Source: JAWXCE01 sp033764775
GTDB lineage: Bacteria; Pseudomonadota; Alphaproteobacteria; Rhizobiales; Rhodomicrobiaceae
NCBI GenBank assembly: GCA_033764775.1
Contig: JANRIQ010000006.1
Location: 124,001 to 188,000 of the forward strand
Reading direction: 5' to 3'
DNA length: 64,000 bases
Numbering within the stretch: the first letter of the stretch is position 1; the number at the start of each line of letters is the position of its first letter. Both the position numbers and the translations under genes were made by a program. Shown here piece after piece: positions 44,448 through 51,967 of the stretch. The notes under the pieces are model-generated. The model was given only the letters and a program-made list of their open reading frames with translations, was not told the DNA's origin and did not search any database.

Positions 44448-45254
44448 ATGAACACGAGAATGCGAAGCCCAAGCTATCCAAGCACGGCGCTATCCGAAGC
44501 CATTGATCTTATAGCAAAACTTCATAAAGCTGAACGAACAAACCCTACTGAGCGCGGCGTCGCTGTTCAGGCCATGGGATATAGCGGCATTTCTGGGCGC
44601 TCAGCTAAGATACTTTCTGATCTAGCTCAGTATGGATTGCTTGAGAAGGGAGCAAAAAATGAAGTTCGTGTTTCTAGGCGGGCTGTTGAGATATTGTACC
44701 CGGACTCGGCCGCATCTAAGAGGCGAGCTATACGTGAAGCGGTTCTAGGCGTTGAGCTTTTTCAGCGCATTAGCGAGCGCTTTCCGGATGGCCGACCCTC
44801 AGAGGCGGCTTTACGATCCTATTTCGTCCGAGAAGAGTTTACAGATGCCGCCATTCCATCGGCAATTAAAGCGTATATGGAAACTTACCAGTTTATGGAG
44901 GATGCGAATGTAAGCGGAAGTCATTCACAACCGCCCGCTTCCGATCTAGAAATATCGTCAGATCAACCACTTAAGCGAGGCGATGAAATGCGATTCTCTA
45001 CCCATCACGAAAATTCGAGAGGGGCATACGAGCGCGTAAATGCTTCTCATCAGGAGGAGATGGACGAAAGCCGGTACTCGTTTGATCCATTTAGAAAGAG
45101 GGTGAAGTTGGGTGCCTGGATTTCGTCCCAAAGGGAGGCTGACGAAGCGATCTCCTACATTAGCGCTTTAAAGGCGATGCTGCCTGCGTATCCGCCTACG
45201 CCTTCGTCTGAGGCTGGCGGAATCGAACCGGAAACCAAAGATGACGTAAATTGA
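44448..45254 (+). CDS. Transposon passenger protein of unknown function (winged-helix-like N-terminus)
   Basis: 268 residues with an excellent ribosome site (GGGAGGT, 7 bases before ATG). The N-terminal 80 residues begin RSPSYPSTALSEAIDLIAKLH and look like a winged helix (GISGRSAKILSDLAQYGLLEKGAKNEVRVSRRAVEILYP), the pattern of a 'SPSYP' hypothetical family that I recall near transposons. The next part (about 85-150), FQRISERFPDGRPSEAALRSYFVR and AIKAYMETYQFMED, continues the same family. The C-terminal 110 residues are polar and poorly ordered. No catalytic motif seen. Possibly a DNA-binding regulator that benefits the element. Confidence 0.72.
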   Translation: MNTRMRSPSYPSTALSEAIDLIAKLHKAERTNPTERGVAVQAMGYSGISGRSAKILSDLAQYGLLEKGAKNEVRVSRRAVEILYPDSAASKRRAIREAVLGVELFQRISERFPDGRPSEAALRSYFVREEFTDAAIPSAIKAYMETYQFMEDANVSGSHSQPPASDLEISSDQPLKRGDEMRFSTHHENSRGAYERVNASHQEEMDESRYSFDPFRKRVKLGAWISSQREADEAISYISALKAMLPAYPPTPSSEAGGIEPETKDDVN

Positions 45255-45289
45255 CTAAAGGCGCGGCAATTTCCTTGTCGCGCCTTTAG
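45255..45289 (+). terminator. Terminator-like hairpin at the passenger gene's end
   Basis: CTAAAGGCGCG (45255-45265) pairs perfectly with CGCGCCTTTAG (45279-45289), 13-base loop. It begins right after the passenger gene stop (TGA at 45252-45254). No T-run follows, so it may stop transcription weakly or protect the transposon end from read-through. Confidence 0.55.
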
Positions 45290-45296
45290 TTGATCA

Positions 45297-45307
45297 GGTC
45301 ACACACG
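45297..45307 (+). repeat. Right terminal inverted repeat of the transposon
   Basis: GGTCACACACG, matching the left end at 10 of 11 positions in inverted orientation and followed by the second TATATA copy at 45308-45313. Confidence 0.6.
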
Positions 45308-45313
45308 TATATA

Positions 45314-45737
45314 GCTTCCAATTTTATCCGGAGAATTGCGCAGCACGATGAAGTTCATAAAGCCAGCTCTTCTAAGGATCAGCGCAGAGATGGCCGACTC
45401 CGCCGCAGATATCTATTTTCCCAAAAATCTCACGCTGGAACACGTTCTTCCAAGGAAGCCGGCCGTAGGCAGTCAATGGCTTAAGGACTTCTCCTTTGAA
45501 CAACGTCAAACCATGACGAACTTACTTGGCAACCTGGCCCTTTTGACGGAAAAACTGAATCCGCAAGCCAGCAATTCTGATTGGCCCTACAAGAAGAAGA
45601 TTATTTTTGGCTGCAGATCAAATCAATCGTTTCCGATCACGACCAACTTATCGCAGCATGATGTCTGGACTCCTGTAGTGATCGAACGCCGCCATAGAGA
45701 GCTCTTAAGCTTATTCGATCAGATTATTTCAGTCTGA
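45314..45737 (+). pseudogene. DUF1524 (GmrD-like, HNH-type) half of the split GmrSD-type protein
   Basis: The C-terminal nuclease domain separated from 41568-42825 by the transposon. Open from 45336: KFIKPALLRISAEM, then the DUF1524 catalytic motif LTLEHVLPRKP and the downstream NLLGNLALLTEKLNPQASNSDW with the conserved Asn residues. The low-GC composition matches the DUF262 half. Removing the transposon and one flank copy leaves the two halves 1 base out of register, and a TGA would be read shortly after the junction, so a further small indel has occurred and precise excision alone would not restore the gene. It ends directly against moaD (convergent). Confidence 0.82.
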
Positions 45738-45995
45738 CTAGCCGCCGGTGACGGGCGGAAAAAACGCGATCTCGCGCGCGCCGTCGAGCGCCGCGTCGCC
45801 CCGCACATGCCGCTGGTTGATCGCCGCGCGAATGACCTCCGCTCGCTCGAACGCCGCCTCATACTCCGCGCCGCGCCCGCGCAGCCACGCGATCAGACCC
45901 GCGACGTCCCGCACGCCCTCCGGCAGCTCCACCGTCTCCTCGGCCCGGCCCACCTTTTCGCGCACCCAGGCGAAATACAAAAGCTTCACGGTCAT
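45738..45995 (-). CDS. moaD: Molybdopterin synthase sulfur carrier subunit MoaD
   Basis: 85 residues with the ubiquitin-like fold and the C-terminal Gly-Gly (FFPPVTGG) that is adenylated and thiocarboxylated. Supplies sulfur to molybdopterin synthase together with MoaE. It overlaps pgsA by 4 bp (45992-45995). In alphaproteobacteria moaE often follows moaD; here the island remnant begins immediately after the moaD stop and moaE is not in the window, so the insertion may have separated the pair. Confidence 0.93.
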   Translation of the reverse strand: MTVKLLYFAWVREKVGRAEETVELPEGVRDVAGLIAWLRGRGAEYEAAFERAEVIRAAINQRHVRGDAALDGAREIAFFPPVTGG

Positions 45996-46618
45996 CGTCG
46001 CTCCTCATACTCAAGCGCGTATTTAAGCCCGGCGCGGAAATAATCAAAGCCGGTGTACAGCGTCACGAGCGCCGCCGCCCAGAGCAGCGCAAGGCCGATG
46101 TCGGTCGCGCAGCCGCAAGCGTTGTCCCCCGCTCCGCCCGCAAGCAGGAAGCACAGCGCCGCCATCTGCACAGCCGTCTTCCATTTGGCCAGGCGCGTGA
46201 CGGCGACGCGCACATTCAGCTCCGCCAGAAACTCGCGTAGCCCCGAGACGAGGATTTCCCGCGAGAGGATGATAAGCGCCGCCCACACCGACAAACCAGC
46301 GATGGTTTGGTTGGCGACGAGAAGGAGGAGCGCCGCGCCGACGATGAGCTTGTCGGCGATGGGGTCGAGCATGCGGCCGAGCGCTGACTGCTGGCCCCAG
46401 GCGCGCGCCACCCAGCCGTCGAGGAAATCGGTGACGGCGGCGGCGGTGAATATGGCGAGCGCCGCCCAGTTCGCCGCCTCGCCCTCCACGAAGAACATGA
46501 CGGCGGCGAGCGCGGGCACAGCGGCAAGTCGCGCGAAGGTGAGCAGGTTCGCAAGGCCCAGCGCCGCGTTGCGCCGGCCGGGCGGCCGCCTCTCGATAGT
46601 GTCAACGCGCTCCTGCAT
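45992..46618 (-). CDS. pgsA: CDP-diacylglycerol-glycerol-3-phosphate 3-phosphatidyltransferase
   Basis: 208 residues from ATG 46618. The CDP-alcohol phosphatidyltransferase motif D-x2-DG-x2-AR-x8-G-x3-D-x3-D is complete in the segment starting TDFLDGWVARAWG and ending MLDPIADK. Several transmembrane helices. Makes phosphatidylglycerol phosphate at the inner membrane. Coupled to moaD by a 4-bp overlap, an order I recall as common in Hyphomicrobiales. The reading from 46669 adds 17 residues without family support. Confidence 0.94.
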   Translation of the reverse strand: MQERVDTIERRPPGRRNAALGLANLLTFARLAAVPALAAVMFFVEGEAANWAALAIFTAAAVTDFLDGWVARAWGQQSALGRMLDPIADKLIVGAALLLLVANQTIAGLSVWAALIILSREILVSGLREFLAELNVRVAVTRLAKWKTAVQMAALCFLLAGGAGDNACGCATDIGLALLWAAALVTLYTGFDYFRAGLKYALEYEERR

Positions 46619-46972
46619 TCCTCGGAGAGAGCACACGGGGCGCGGCGGCGTCAATCGGCGCGTCTGCATGCGCCTGGCCGCACCGCCGGAGCTATGCGGC
46701 GCGTTCAGCTGAAGACGCGACTTGCGCCGGGCGCCGCGGCGTAAATCCGCGTCTTTGCTTGACGAAACTGCTCGCCTCGCGCTTTACTGTTAGGCTATGT
46801 GAGGGAAGCGTGTCGATTAACCGCCAGTATAGTTCAAAGCTTGTCGTCAGTGCGAAAGCGCGGTATCCCGTATCCCATCGACCGCTTTTCGGTAAAGGCG
46901 ACGCGCTGGCCTCGCTGAGACTTCAATCAATCGTGACAAAAGATAGGCGCGCTTGAAGAGGGCTGTCATCGG
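46619..46972. other. Intergenic region between pgsA and the toxin-antitoxin pair
   Basis: 354 bp without a convincing gene. A 65-codon frame from TTG at 46759 has no ribosome site and no recognisable features. TTGACG at 46759-46764 with TA-rich hexamers about 17-20 bases later (near 46782-46787) could be the promoter of the parDE-like genes, but the match is weak. Confidence 0.4.
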
Positions 46973-47200
46973 ATGGTCATGACAAAGCTGTTGAATAAGG
47001 CGTTTGAGACAATGAGTGCTCTGCCGGAGGCAAGGCAGGACGAAGTCGCGCAGATGCTTATTGATCTGGCGCAGCAAGAACAATCTGATTTAACGCTGTC
47101 GGAAGATCAGAAAGCCGAAGTGCGCCGGCGTCTGAGTTCGCCCGCTGACTATGCGAGCGACGCCGAGGCGGAGGCGTTTTTTCGCCGAACGGTTGGATGA
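46973..47200 (+). CDS. Antitoxin of a ParDE/RelBE-type toxin-antitoxin pair
   Basis: 75 residues beginning MVMTKLLNKAFETMSALPEARQDEVAQ, a pattern seen in antitoxins partnered with ParE-type toxins. The C-terminal half is acidic and helical (SEDQKAEVRRRLSSPADYASDAEAEAFFRR) as expected for the toxin-wrapping segment. Its stop overlaps the toxin start by ATGA (47197-47200), the typical coupling that keeps antitoxin in excess. It should neutralise the downstream toxin and autoregulate the operon. Confidence 0.82.
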   Translation: MVMTKLLNKAFETMSALPEARQDEVAQMLIDLAQQEQSDLTLSEDQKAEVRRRLSSPADYASDAEAEAFFRRTVG

Positions 47201-47475
47201 AAATCAGATACAGAGCGCAGGCCCTTGCTGACCTAGGCTCCATACACGAACACATCGCGCAAACCAACCGGTTCGCGGCCCAAAAGACTGTTGAACGGCT
47301 TCACAAGACCATCCAGCGCCTGAAGGTTTTTCCGCATAGCGGGCGCGCCGGCGCAGTCGATGGAACCCGCGAACTGATCTCGCCCGGACTGCCTTACATC
47401 ATCGTCTACCGCCTGGAGGACGAGTTCGCCGACATCGTCGCCGTCATGCACGGGGCGAAACGGCGGGGGTCGTGA
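47197..47475 (+). CDS. RelE/ParE-family toxin
   Basis: 92 residues with the RelE/ParE fold pattern: KIRYRAQALADLGSIHEHIA at the N-terminus, HSGRAGAVDGTRELIS in the middle and PYIIVYRLEDEFADIVAVMHGAKR at the C-terminus. The sequence is nearer to ParE (gyrase-directed) than to RelE (mRNA interferase), but the target cannot be decided from sequence. Coupled to the antitoxin by a 4-bp overlap. Located at a junction between core genes, as usual for mobile TA pairs. Confidence 0.87.
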   Translation: MKIRYRAQALADLGSIHEHIAQTNRFAAQKTVERLHKTIQRLKVFPHSGRAGAVDGTRELISPGLPYIIVYRLEDEFADIVAVMHGAKRRGS

Positions 47476-47520
47476 GCGTTCGCTGCTTGCAGTCCGCCCG
47501 CGCGTTCGCACATTAGACCC

Positions 47521-48456
47521 ATGCCAAAACGACGCGCCGCCTCCAAGCCCTCCGACCGCTTCACCCTCCCTGACGGACGCACGCTCGGCTACGCGGAGTA
47601 CGGCGCCCCTGACGGCCTTCCCGTGTTCGCCTTTCACGGCACGCCCGGTTCGCGCTTCATGCTGCGGGCCGGCGACCCAATCGCGCGGGCGGAGGGCGTG
47701 CGCCTCATCGCGCCCGAGCGGCCGGGCTATGGCCTGTCGACGCCGCAGCCGGGGCGCACCCTCGCCGATTGGCCGCGCGATGTGGCGGCGCTGGCCCGCG
47801 CTCTCGGCGTCCAGCGCTACGCCGTGCTCGGCATATCGGGCGGCGGGCCTTACGCGGCGGCCTGCGCGGCGCTGCTCCCCGAGGCGGTTGCGGCGGCGGC
47901 CATGGTGTGCCCTGTAGGGCCCGTCGCCGGACCGGAGCGCCCGCCGCGCATCGGGGCGCGGCATTACTCCACGTTCCAGCTTCTGCCGCGCGCGCCGCTC
48001 GTCTATCGCGGCGCCTTCAATGTGGGCCGTCTCGGCTTTCTGCATGCGCCGCTCGCAATTTACGCCCTGCTGATGGCGCGGGCGGGCCCGGAGGACTGGC
48101 GCATCCTGTCGCGGCGGGACGTGCGCCTTAGTCTGCTGTCGGGAGTGTCCGAGGGCGTGCGGCCGGGCGTTCGCGGCGCCCTCGACGAGATGCGGGTGTT
48201 CTCGCAGGCGTGGCGGCTGCCGCTTTCAGACATCCGCGCGCCGTGCTTCCTTTGGCAGGGCATGCGTGACAGGAACGTGCCGCCGGAAGCCGCGCTGCGC
48301 CTGGGAGAACTGATCCCACAATGCCGCGTTGTGCGTTTGGAGAACGCGGGGCATTATTGGATTTTCGATAATTTTGGACACGTGCTCAACACCCTCAAGG
48401 ACGCCGTCGCCGCGACGCCTAAAGCCGCCCGACGCTCGCCAAGCGTCGAACCGTAA
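47521..48456 (+). CDS. Alpha/beta hydrolase
   Basis: 311 residues with a canonical alpha/beta-hydrolase core: oxyanion region FAFHGTPGSRFML near residue 38, nucleophile elbow GISGGGP with Ser at about 106, acid residue in WQGMRDRNVPPE and catalytic His in ENAGHYWIF near the C-terminus. A lid region rich in Arg and Leu lies between 140 and 230. Substrate unknown; members of this group act as esterases, lactonases or haloalkane-type hydrolases. The start is at the first Met with a Lys/Arg-rich leader. Confidence 0.87.
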   Translation: MPKRRAASKPSDRFTLPDGRTLGYAEYGAPDGLPVFAFHGTPGSRFMLRAGDPIARAEGVRLIAPERPGYGLSTPQPGRTLADWPRDVAALARALGVQRYAVLGISGGGPYAAACAALLPEAVAAAAMVCPVGPVAGPERPPRIGARHYSTFQLLPRAPLVYRGAFNVGRLGFLHAPLAIYALLMARAGPEDWRILSRRDVRLSLLSGVSEGVRPGVRGALDEMRVFSQAWRLPLSDIRAPCFLWQGMRDRNVPPEAALRLGELIPQCRVVRLENAGHYWIFDNFGHVLNTLKDAVAATPKAARRSPSVEP

Positions 48457-48483
48457 AGCCGCCACCCCCATGAAACCACGCAA

Positions 48484-49191
48484 ATGATCACCCTGGCGCC
48501 GCGCCCCGCCTCGCGCATTCCCATCGTCGTGTGCGCGATCATCCTCCTCAATGTCGCCGTGGTGTTCTATCTTGAGAGCCTCAATCCGAGCCGCCTGCTC
48601 ATTTTCATGCTGCGCAACGCCGTGGTGCCGCGCGTGTTCTTCGAGCCGGTCTGGGGCGTCTACAACGGGGTGACGGGCGATGTGCTGCCGTTTTTCACGG
48701 CCATGTTCATCCACGGCAACTGGCTGCATCTCGGCTTCAACATGCTGGCGCTCGCCATGCTCGGCCCGGCCATGGAGCGCCGCTTCGGCAGCGTGCCCTT
48801 CGCGGTGTTCTACGTGGCGTGCGGGGTCGCAGCGAGCGCCACGCATGTCTATGTGAATTCGCAGTCGTCGCTGCCGCTGGTGGGCGCGTCCGGGGCCATA
48901 GCGGGGGTGTTCGCCGCGTTCGTCGCCGCCGACCTGCGCGCCCGGCCTTTCATAGTGCCGATTCCAGCCTATGCGATCGCCGCCGCATTTCTCGGTTTGC
49001 AAGTCTACAGCCTGGTGGCGGAGGGCGCGGGCGGCGCGCGCGAGGGCGGCATCGCCTGGTGGGCGCATATCGGCGGCTTTCTCGCAGGCGGCGCGCTCTA
49101 CCCGCTGTTCAACCTGATGCGGCGGCGGGAGCGGCCCCCGTTCTCAGGCGAGCCTGCCCCAGCGCCGGACGACCGTGGCCCTCGCGGTTAG
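48484..49191 (+). CDS. Rhomboid-family intramembrane serine protease
   Basis: 235 residues, about six transmembrane helices. The catalytic Ser is in VGASGAIAGVFAAF near residue 137 and the partner His in AWWAHIGGFLAGGAL near 196; the first conserved segment HGNWLHLGFNMLALAMLG (with the oxyanion Asn) is also intact. Cuts transmembrane segments of unknown client proteins in the inner membrane. Its last four bases overlap the convergent aldolase gene. Confidence 0.93.
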   Translation: MITLAPRPASRIPIVVCAIILLNVAVVFYLESLNPSRLLIFMLRNAVVPRVFFEPVWGVYNGVTGDVLPFFTAMFIHGNWLHLGFNMLALAMLGPAMERRFGSVPFAVFYVACGVAASATHVYVNSQSSLPLVGASGAIAGVFAAFVAADLRARPFIVPIPAYAIAAAFLGLQVYSLVAEGAGGAREGGIAWWAHIGGFLAGGALYPLFNLMRRRERPPFSGEPAPAPDDRGPRG

Positions 49192-49835
49192 CCCCGCGCC
49201 GGCTGGCCATAGTTTTTGAACTGCTCGACCGCCGCGTCCATCTCCTCCGCCGAGAGCAGGTGCGGCTCACCGATGGCGCGCGCGGCGATATATTGGGCGG
49301 CGAGCGCCTCCACCGTCTCGGCAAGCTCCAGCGCGGCGCGCAGGGTGGCGCCGCACGCCGTCTGTCCGTGATTGGCCATCAGACACGCCAGCCGTCCGTC
49401 GAGCGCCGTGACGACCCCATCGGCCAGTTCGGGCGTGCCGAACGTGGCGTAAGGCGCGAGCCGCACGTCATGTCCGCCCGCCGCCGTCACCATGTAATGG
49501 AATGGCGGAACGGCCAAGCGCAGGCACGCGAGCGCCGTCGCGGCGATGGAGTGGCAGTGCACCACGGCGTTCACATCCGGTTTTGCCGTATAAATGGCGA
49601 GATGAAAGCGCCATTCGGAAGACGGCGCGCGCTCGCCGGGCCGCGGCTCTCCCCCGCGCCCGACATACGCAACATCGTCCGCCGCTATTGCCTCGTACGG
49701 CATTCCCGACGGCGTGATGAGCATACCCGCGCCCCAGCGCGCCGACACATTGCCGGAGCGCCCAGGGCTGAGCCCGGCCCGGCTCATGGCGCGCGCCGTC
49801 TCGACGATCTCCGTCCGCAGCAAAGCCTCGCTCAC
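49188..49835 (-). CDS. Class II aldolase, probable 5-(methylthio)ribulose-1-phosphate aldolase (DHAP shunt)
   Basis: 215 residues from a GTG at 49835 that overlaps the mtnA stop as GTGA; a longer ATG reading to 49886 overlaps mtnA by 55 bp and has no support. Class II aldolase/adducin fold with SGNVSAR, TPSGMPY, the zinc ligands in HCHSIA and ANHG, and the acid residue in SSEWRFH. In Rhodospirillum rubrum and some E. coli an aldolase next to mtnA splits 5-(methylthio)ribulose-1-P (and 5-deoxyribulose-1-P) into DHAP and an aldehyde. An MtnB dehydratase role is the alternative. The neighbourhood (mtnA, apt, mtnP) and lack of other salvage genes favour the aldolase. Confidence 0.8.
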   Translation of the reverse strand: MSEALLRTEIVETARAMSRAGLSPGRSGNVSARWGAGMLITPSGMPYEAIAADDVAYVGRGGEPRPGERAPSSEWRFHLAIYTAKPDVNAVVHCHSIAATALACLRLAVPPFHYMVTAAGGHDVRLAPYATFGTPELADGVVTALDGRLACLMANHGQTACGATLRAALELAETVEALAAQYIAARAIGEPHLLSAEEMDAAVEQFKNYGQPARG

Positions 49836-50923
49836 CCGCGGTTTCCATGAAATAGGCTTGATAGACCGTCCGCGCTCGCCGCGCACACGCCCCGATCGGT
49901 GATGAGGCCGGTGACGAGCCGCGCCGGCGTCACGTCGAAAGCCGGGTTCGCCGCTCGGCTACCTGGCGCCGCGATGTCCACGCTGACGATCTCGCCCGTA
50001 TCGGTGCGGCCGGTCATGCGCGTCACCTCCTCGGCCCCGCGCTGTTCAATCGGGATCAAAGCGCCCTCCGCCAGGCTCCAGTCGATGGTGGAGTACGGCG
50101 CAGCCACATAGAAGGGCACGTCGTTGTCGCGGGCGGCCAGCGCTTTCAGATAGGTGCCGATCTTGTTCGCCACATCGCCATTCATTGCGACCCGGTCCGT
50201 GCCCACGATGCACATGTCCACGCGCCCCTGCTGCATCAGATGGCCGCCCGCGTTGTCCGTGATGATCGTGTGCGGCACGCCGTGCGCGCCCAGCTCGAAC
50301 GCCGTGAGGCTGGCGCCCTGATTGCGCGGCCGCGTTTCGTCCACCCAGATGTGAAGCGGCACGCCCGCATCATGAACCTGGTAGATGGGCGCCGTCGCCG
50401 TGCCGATGTCTACGCAGGCGAGCCAGCCGGCGTTGCAGTGGGTGAGAATGTTGACCGGTTCGCCCGCTTTGCGCTCGGCGTGTTGGCGGATGATGGCGGC
50501 GCCGTGCTCGCCAATGCGCCGGCAGGTCTCGACATCCTCGTCCGCCAATCCGCCGGCGCGGGCGTAGGCGGCGGCCTCGCGCATGGTCGGGGGCCACTTG
50601 CGCACGGCCCTGTCCATTTGATCGAGCGCCCAGCGCAGGTTAACGGCCGTCGGCCGCGTTCCCGCAAGATATGCGAGGTTGCGGTCGAGCGAGGCATCCG
50701 ACGCGTCGGCGCGCATGGCGAGCGCCAGACCGTAAGCCGCCGTGACGCCGATGAGGGGCGCGCCGCGCACGACCATCGTTTTGATCGCTTGCGCCGCGTC
50801 CAGCACGGTTTCAAGACGCACGGTCTCAAAGCGATGCGGCAGCCTCGTCTGGTCGATGACCTCGACCGCCCAGCCATCCTCCGCCAGCCTGATGGTCCGC
50901 CAATCTCGGCCGTCGACGCGCAC
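49832..50923 (-). CDS. mtnA: S-methyl-5-thioribose-1-phosphate isomerase
   Basis: 363 residues, eIF2B-like fold. Isomerises 5-methylthioribose-1-phosphate to the ribulose form in methylthioadenosine salvage. Signatures: IKTMVVRGAPLIGVTAAYGLALAM near residue 50, NILTHCNAGWLACVDIGTA with the catalytic Cys near 160, DNAGGHLMQ and GTDRVAMNGDVANKIGTY near 240. The stop is shared with the downstream aldolase start and its own start abuts apt. Confidence 0.95.
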   Translation of the reverse strand: MRVDGRDWRTIRLAEDGWAVEVIDQTRLPHRFETVRLETVLDAAQAIKTMVVRGAPLIGVTAAYGLALAMRADASDASLDRNLAYLAGTRPTAVNLRWALDQMDRAVRKWPPTMREAAAYARAGGLADEDVETCRRIGEHGAAIIRQHAERKAGEPVNILTHCNAGWLACVDIGTATAPIYQVHDAGVPLHIWVDETRPRNQGASLTAFELGAHGVPHTIITDNAGGHLMQQGRVDMCIVGTDRVAMNGDVANKIGTYLKALAARDNDVPFYVAAPYSTIDWSLAEGALIPIEQRGAEEVTRMTGRTDTGEIVSVDIAAPGSRAANPAFDVTPARLVTGLITDRGVCAASADGLSSLFHGNRG

Positions 50924-51466
50924 CTAATGCCCCTCGAAGGCGATGAGCGCGTGCACGGGAATCCCCTTGGAGGTCAGCTTTTCCGCGCCGCCCAAATCGG
51001 GAAGGTCGATGACGAACGCGGCGCCCGCGATGACGCCGCCGGCGCGTGCGACAAGCTTGGCCGCCGCCTCGGCCGTGCCGCCTGTCGCGATGAGGTCGTC
51101 CACAATGAGCACGCGCTCGCCCGGGCGGATGGCGTCCTCGTGCATCTCCAGTTCATCAGTGCCGTATTCGAGCTCATATTTCTGCGACATCGTCTTGGCC
51201 GGCAGCTTGCCGCGCTTGCGCACCGGCACGAAGCCCGCGCACAGCTTCTCGGCGACGGCGCCGCCGAGAATGAAGCCGCGCGCCTCAACGCCCACGACCG
51301 CCTCCACGCCCGCCGCTGAGTACGGCTCGCTCATCATCGAAACGCAGGCGCGAAAGCCCGCCGCGTTCTTCAACAGCGTCGTCACGTCGCGAAACATGAT
51401 GCCGGGCTTGGGATGATTGGGAATCGTTCGCACCAGCGATTTCAGGTCCAGCTCGACTTTTTGCAT
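50924..51466 (-). CDS. apt: Adenine phosphoribosyltransferase
   Basis: 180 residues. Type I PRTase with the PRPP-binding motif VLIVDDLIATGGTAEAAAKL near residue 120 and GVEARGFILGGAVA. Converts adenine plus PRPP to AMP. Here it salvages adenine released by the MtnP reaction, which fits its place between mtnA and the mtnP region. Confidence 0.96.
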   Translation of the reverse strand: MQKVELDLKSLVRTIPNHPKPGIMFRDVTTLLKNAAGFRACVSMMSEPYSAAGVEAVVGVEARGFILGGAVAEKLCAGFVPVRKRGKLPAKTMSQKYELEYGTDELEMHEDAIRPGERVLIVDDLIATGGTAEAAAKLVARAGGVIAGAAFVIDLPDLGGAEKLTSKGIPVHALIAFEGH

Positions 51467-51562
51467 GCCGCCGCCTCACGAAGTGTTGGAACCGCCACCG
51501 AAAGCCCTGGTTGTCCTCTGGTCACTCAACAACACTTGCCCGGATGGGTAAAGGAGCTTTTC

Positions 51563-51967
51563 ATGAAACTGACAGCAGCCTTTCTGGCGATGATGCTGGC
51601 GCCCATCGCCGCAGCCGTGGCTCAGCCGACCGCCCCGATGCCGAACCCCTTGCGCCCCGAGGAGAGGACGCCCGCGCCGCCTACGAACGACGAGCGCGGA
51701 GGCGGCGAGCGGGAGGAGCGCGGCGGGCGCGACGACGCGGACGACTTCGATGACGACGCCCCCGGCGGCATGTGGCGGCGCGGCTCGGGCCATCATGGCA
51801 AATGGGGCAAGCCCCACCAGCCCAAGGGCGCGCATTTCAAGTTCATGAAGGAAGACAGCGAGATCGACATCAAGTGCGCTCCCGCCGAGCCGACGGCGGC
51901 GTGCGTGGACGCCGCGATCAGGCTCATGGACAAGCTGCGCGAGGCGAAGGAAGTCGAGCGCCGCTAA
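51563..51967 (+). CDS. Small secreted acidic/basic protein of unknown function
   Basis: 134 residues from ATG 51563 with AAGGAG upstream. Signal peptide KLTAAFLAMMLAPIAAAVAQ, a Pro/Arg/Glu-rich and Asp-rich disordered middle (DDADDFDDDAP), a His/Gly/Lys patch (GHHGKWGKPHQPK) and a C-terminal helical part with two Cys (KCAPAEPTAACVDAAI). Composition suggests metal or polyanion contact, but no family is recognised. Divergent from apt and convergent, with 4 bp overlap, with mtnP. Confidence 0.68.
   Translation: MKLTAAFLAMMLAPIAAAVAQPTAPMPNPLRPEERTPAPPTNDERGGGEREERGGRDDADDFDDDAPGGMWRRGSGHHGKWGKPHQPKGAHFKFMKEDSEIDIKCAPAEPTAACVDAAIRLMDKLREAKEVERR

Larger units (their letters stand above)
42826..45307 (+). 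mobile_element. IS1595/ISXO2-type transposon with passenger gene
   Basis: About 2.48 kb inserted in a DUF262/DUF1524 gene. Left end CGTGTATGACC (42826-42836) and right end GGTCACACACG (45297-45307) are inverted repeats matching at 10 of 11 positions. Flanks: TATATA at 42820-42825 and at 45308-45313. IS1595 members usually make 8-bp duplications; taking the 8 bp as C-TATATA-C on the left and G-TATATA-G on the right gives 6 of 8 matches. Contents: promoter, transposase, a small coupled ORF, an array of hairpins and a passenger gene, all on the plus strand. Boundaries are inferred from the repeats and from the interrupted gene. Confidence 0.72.

Noticed and set aside
41338..45737. tRNA-targeted genomic island
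   Set aside because: No tRNA gene or integrase was found at either border; the island is explained by acquired defence gene plus transposon.
46759..46956. 65-codon frame before the antitoxin gene
   Set aside because: TTG start without a ribosome site, no family features.
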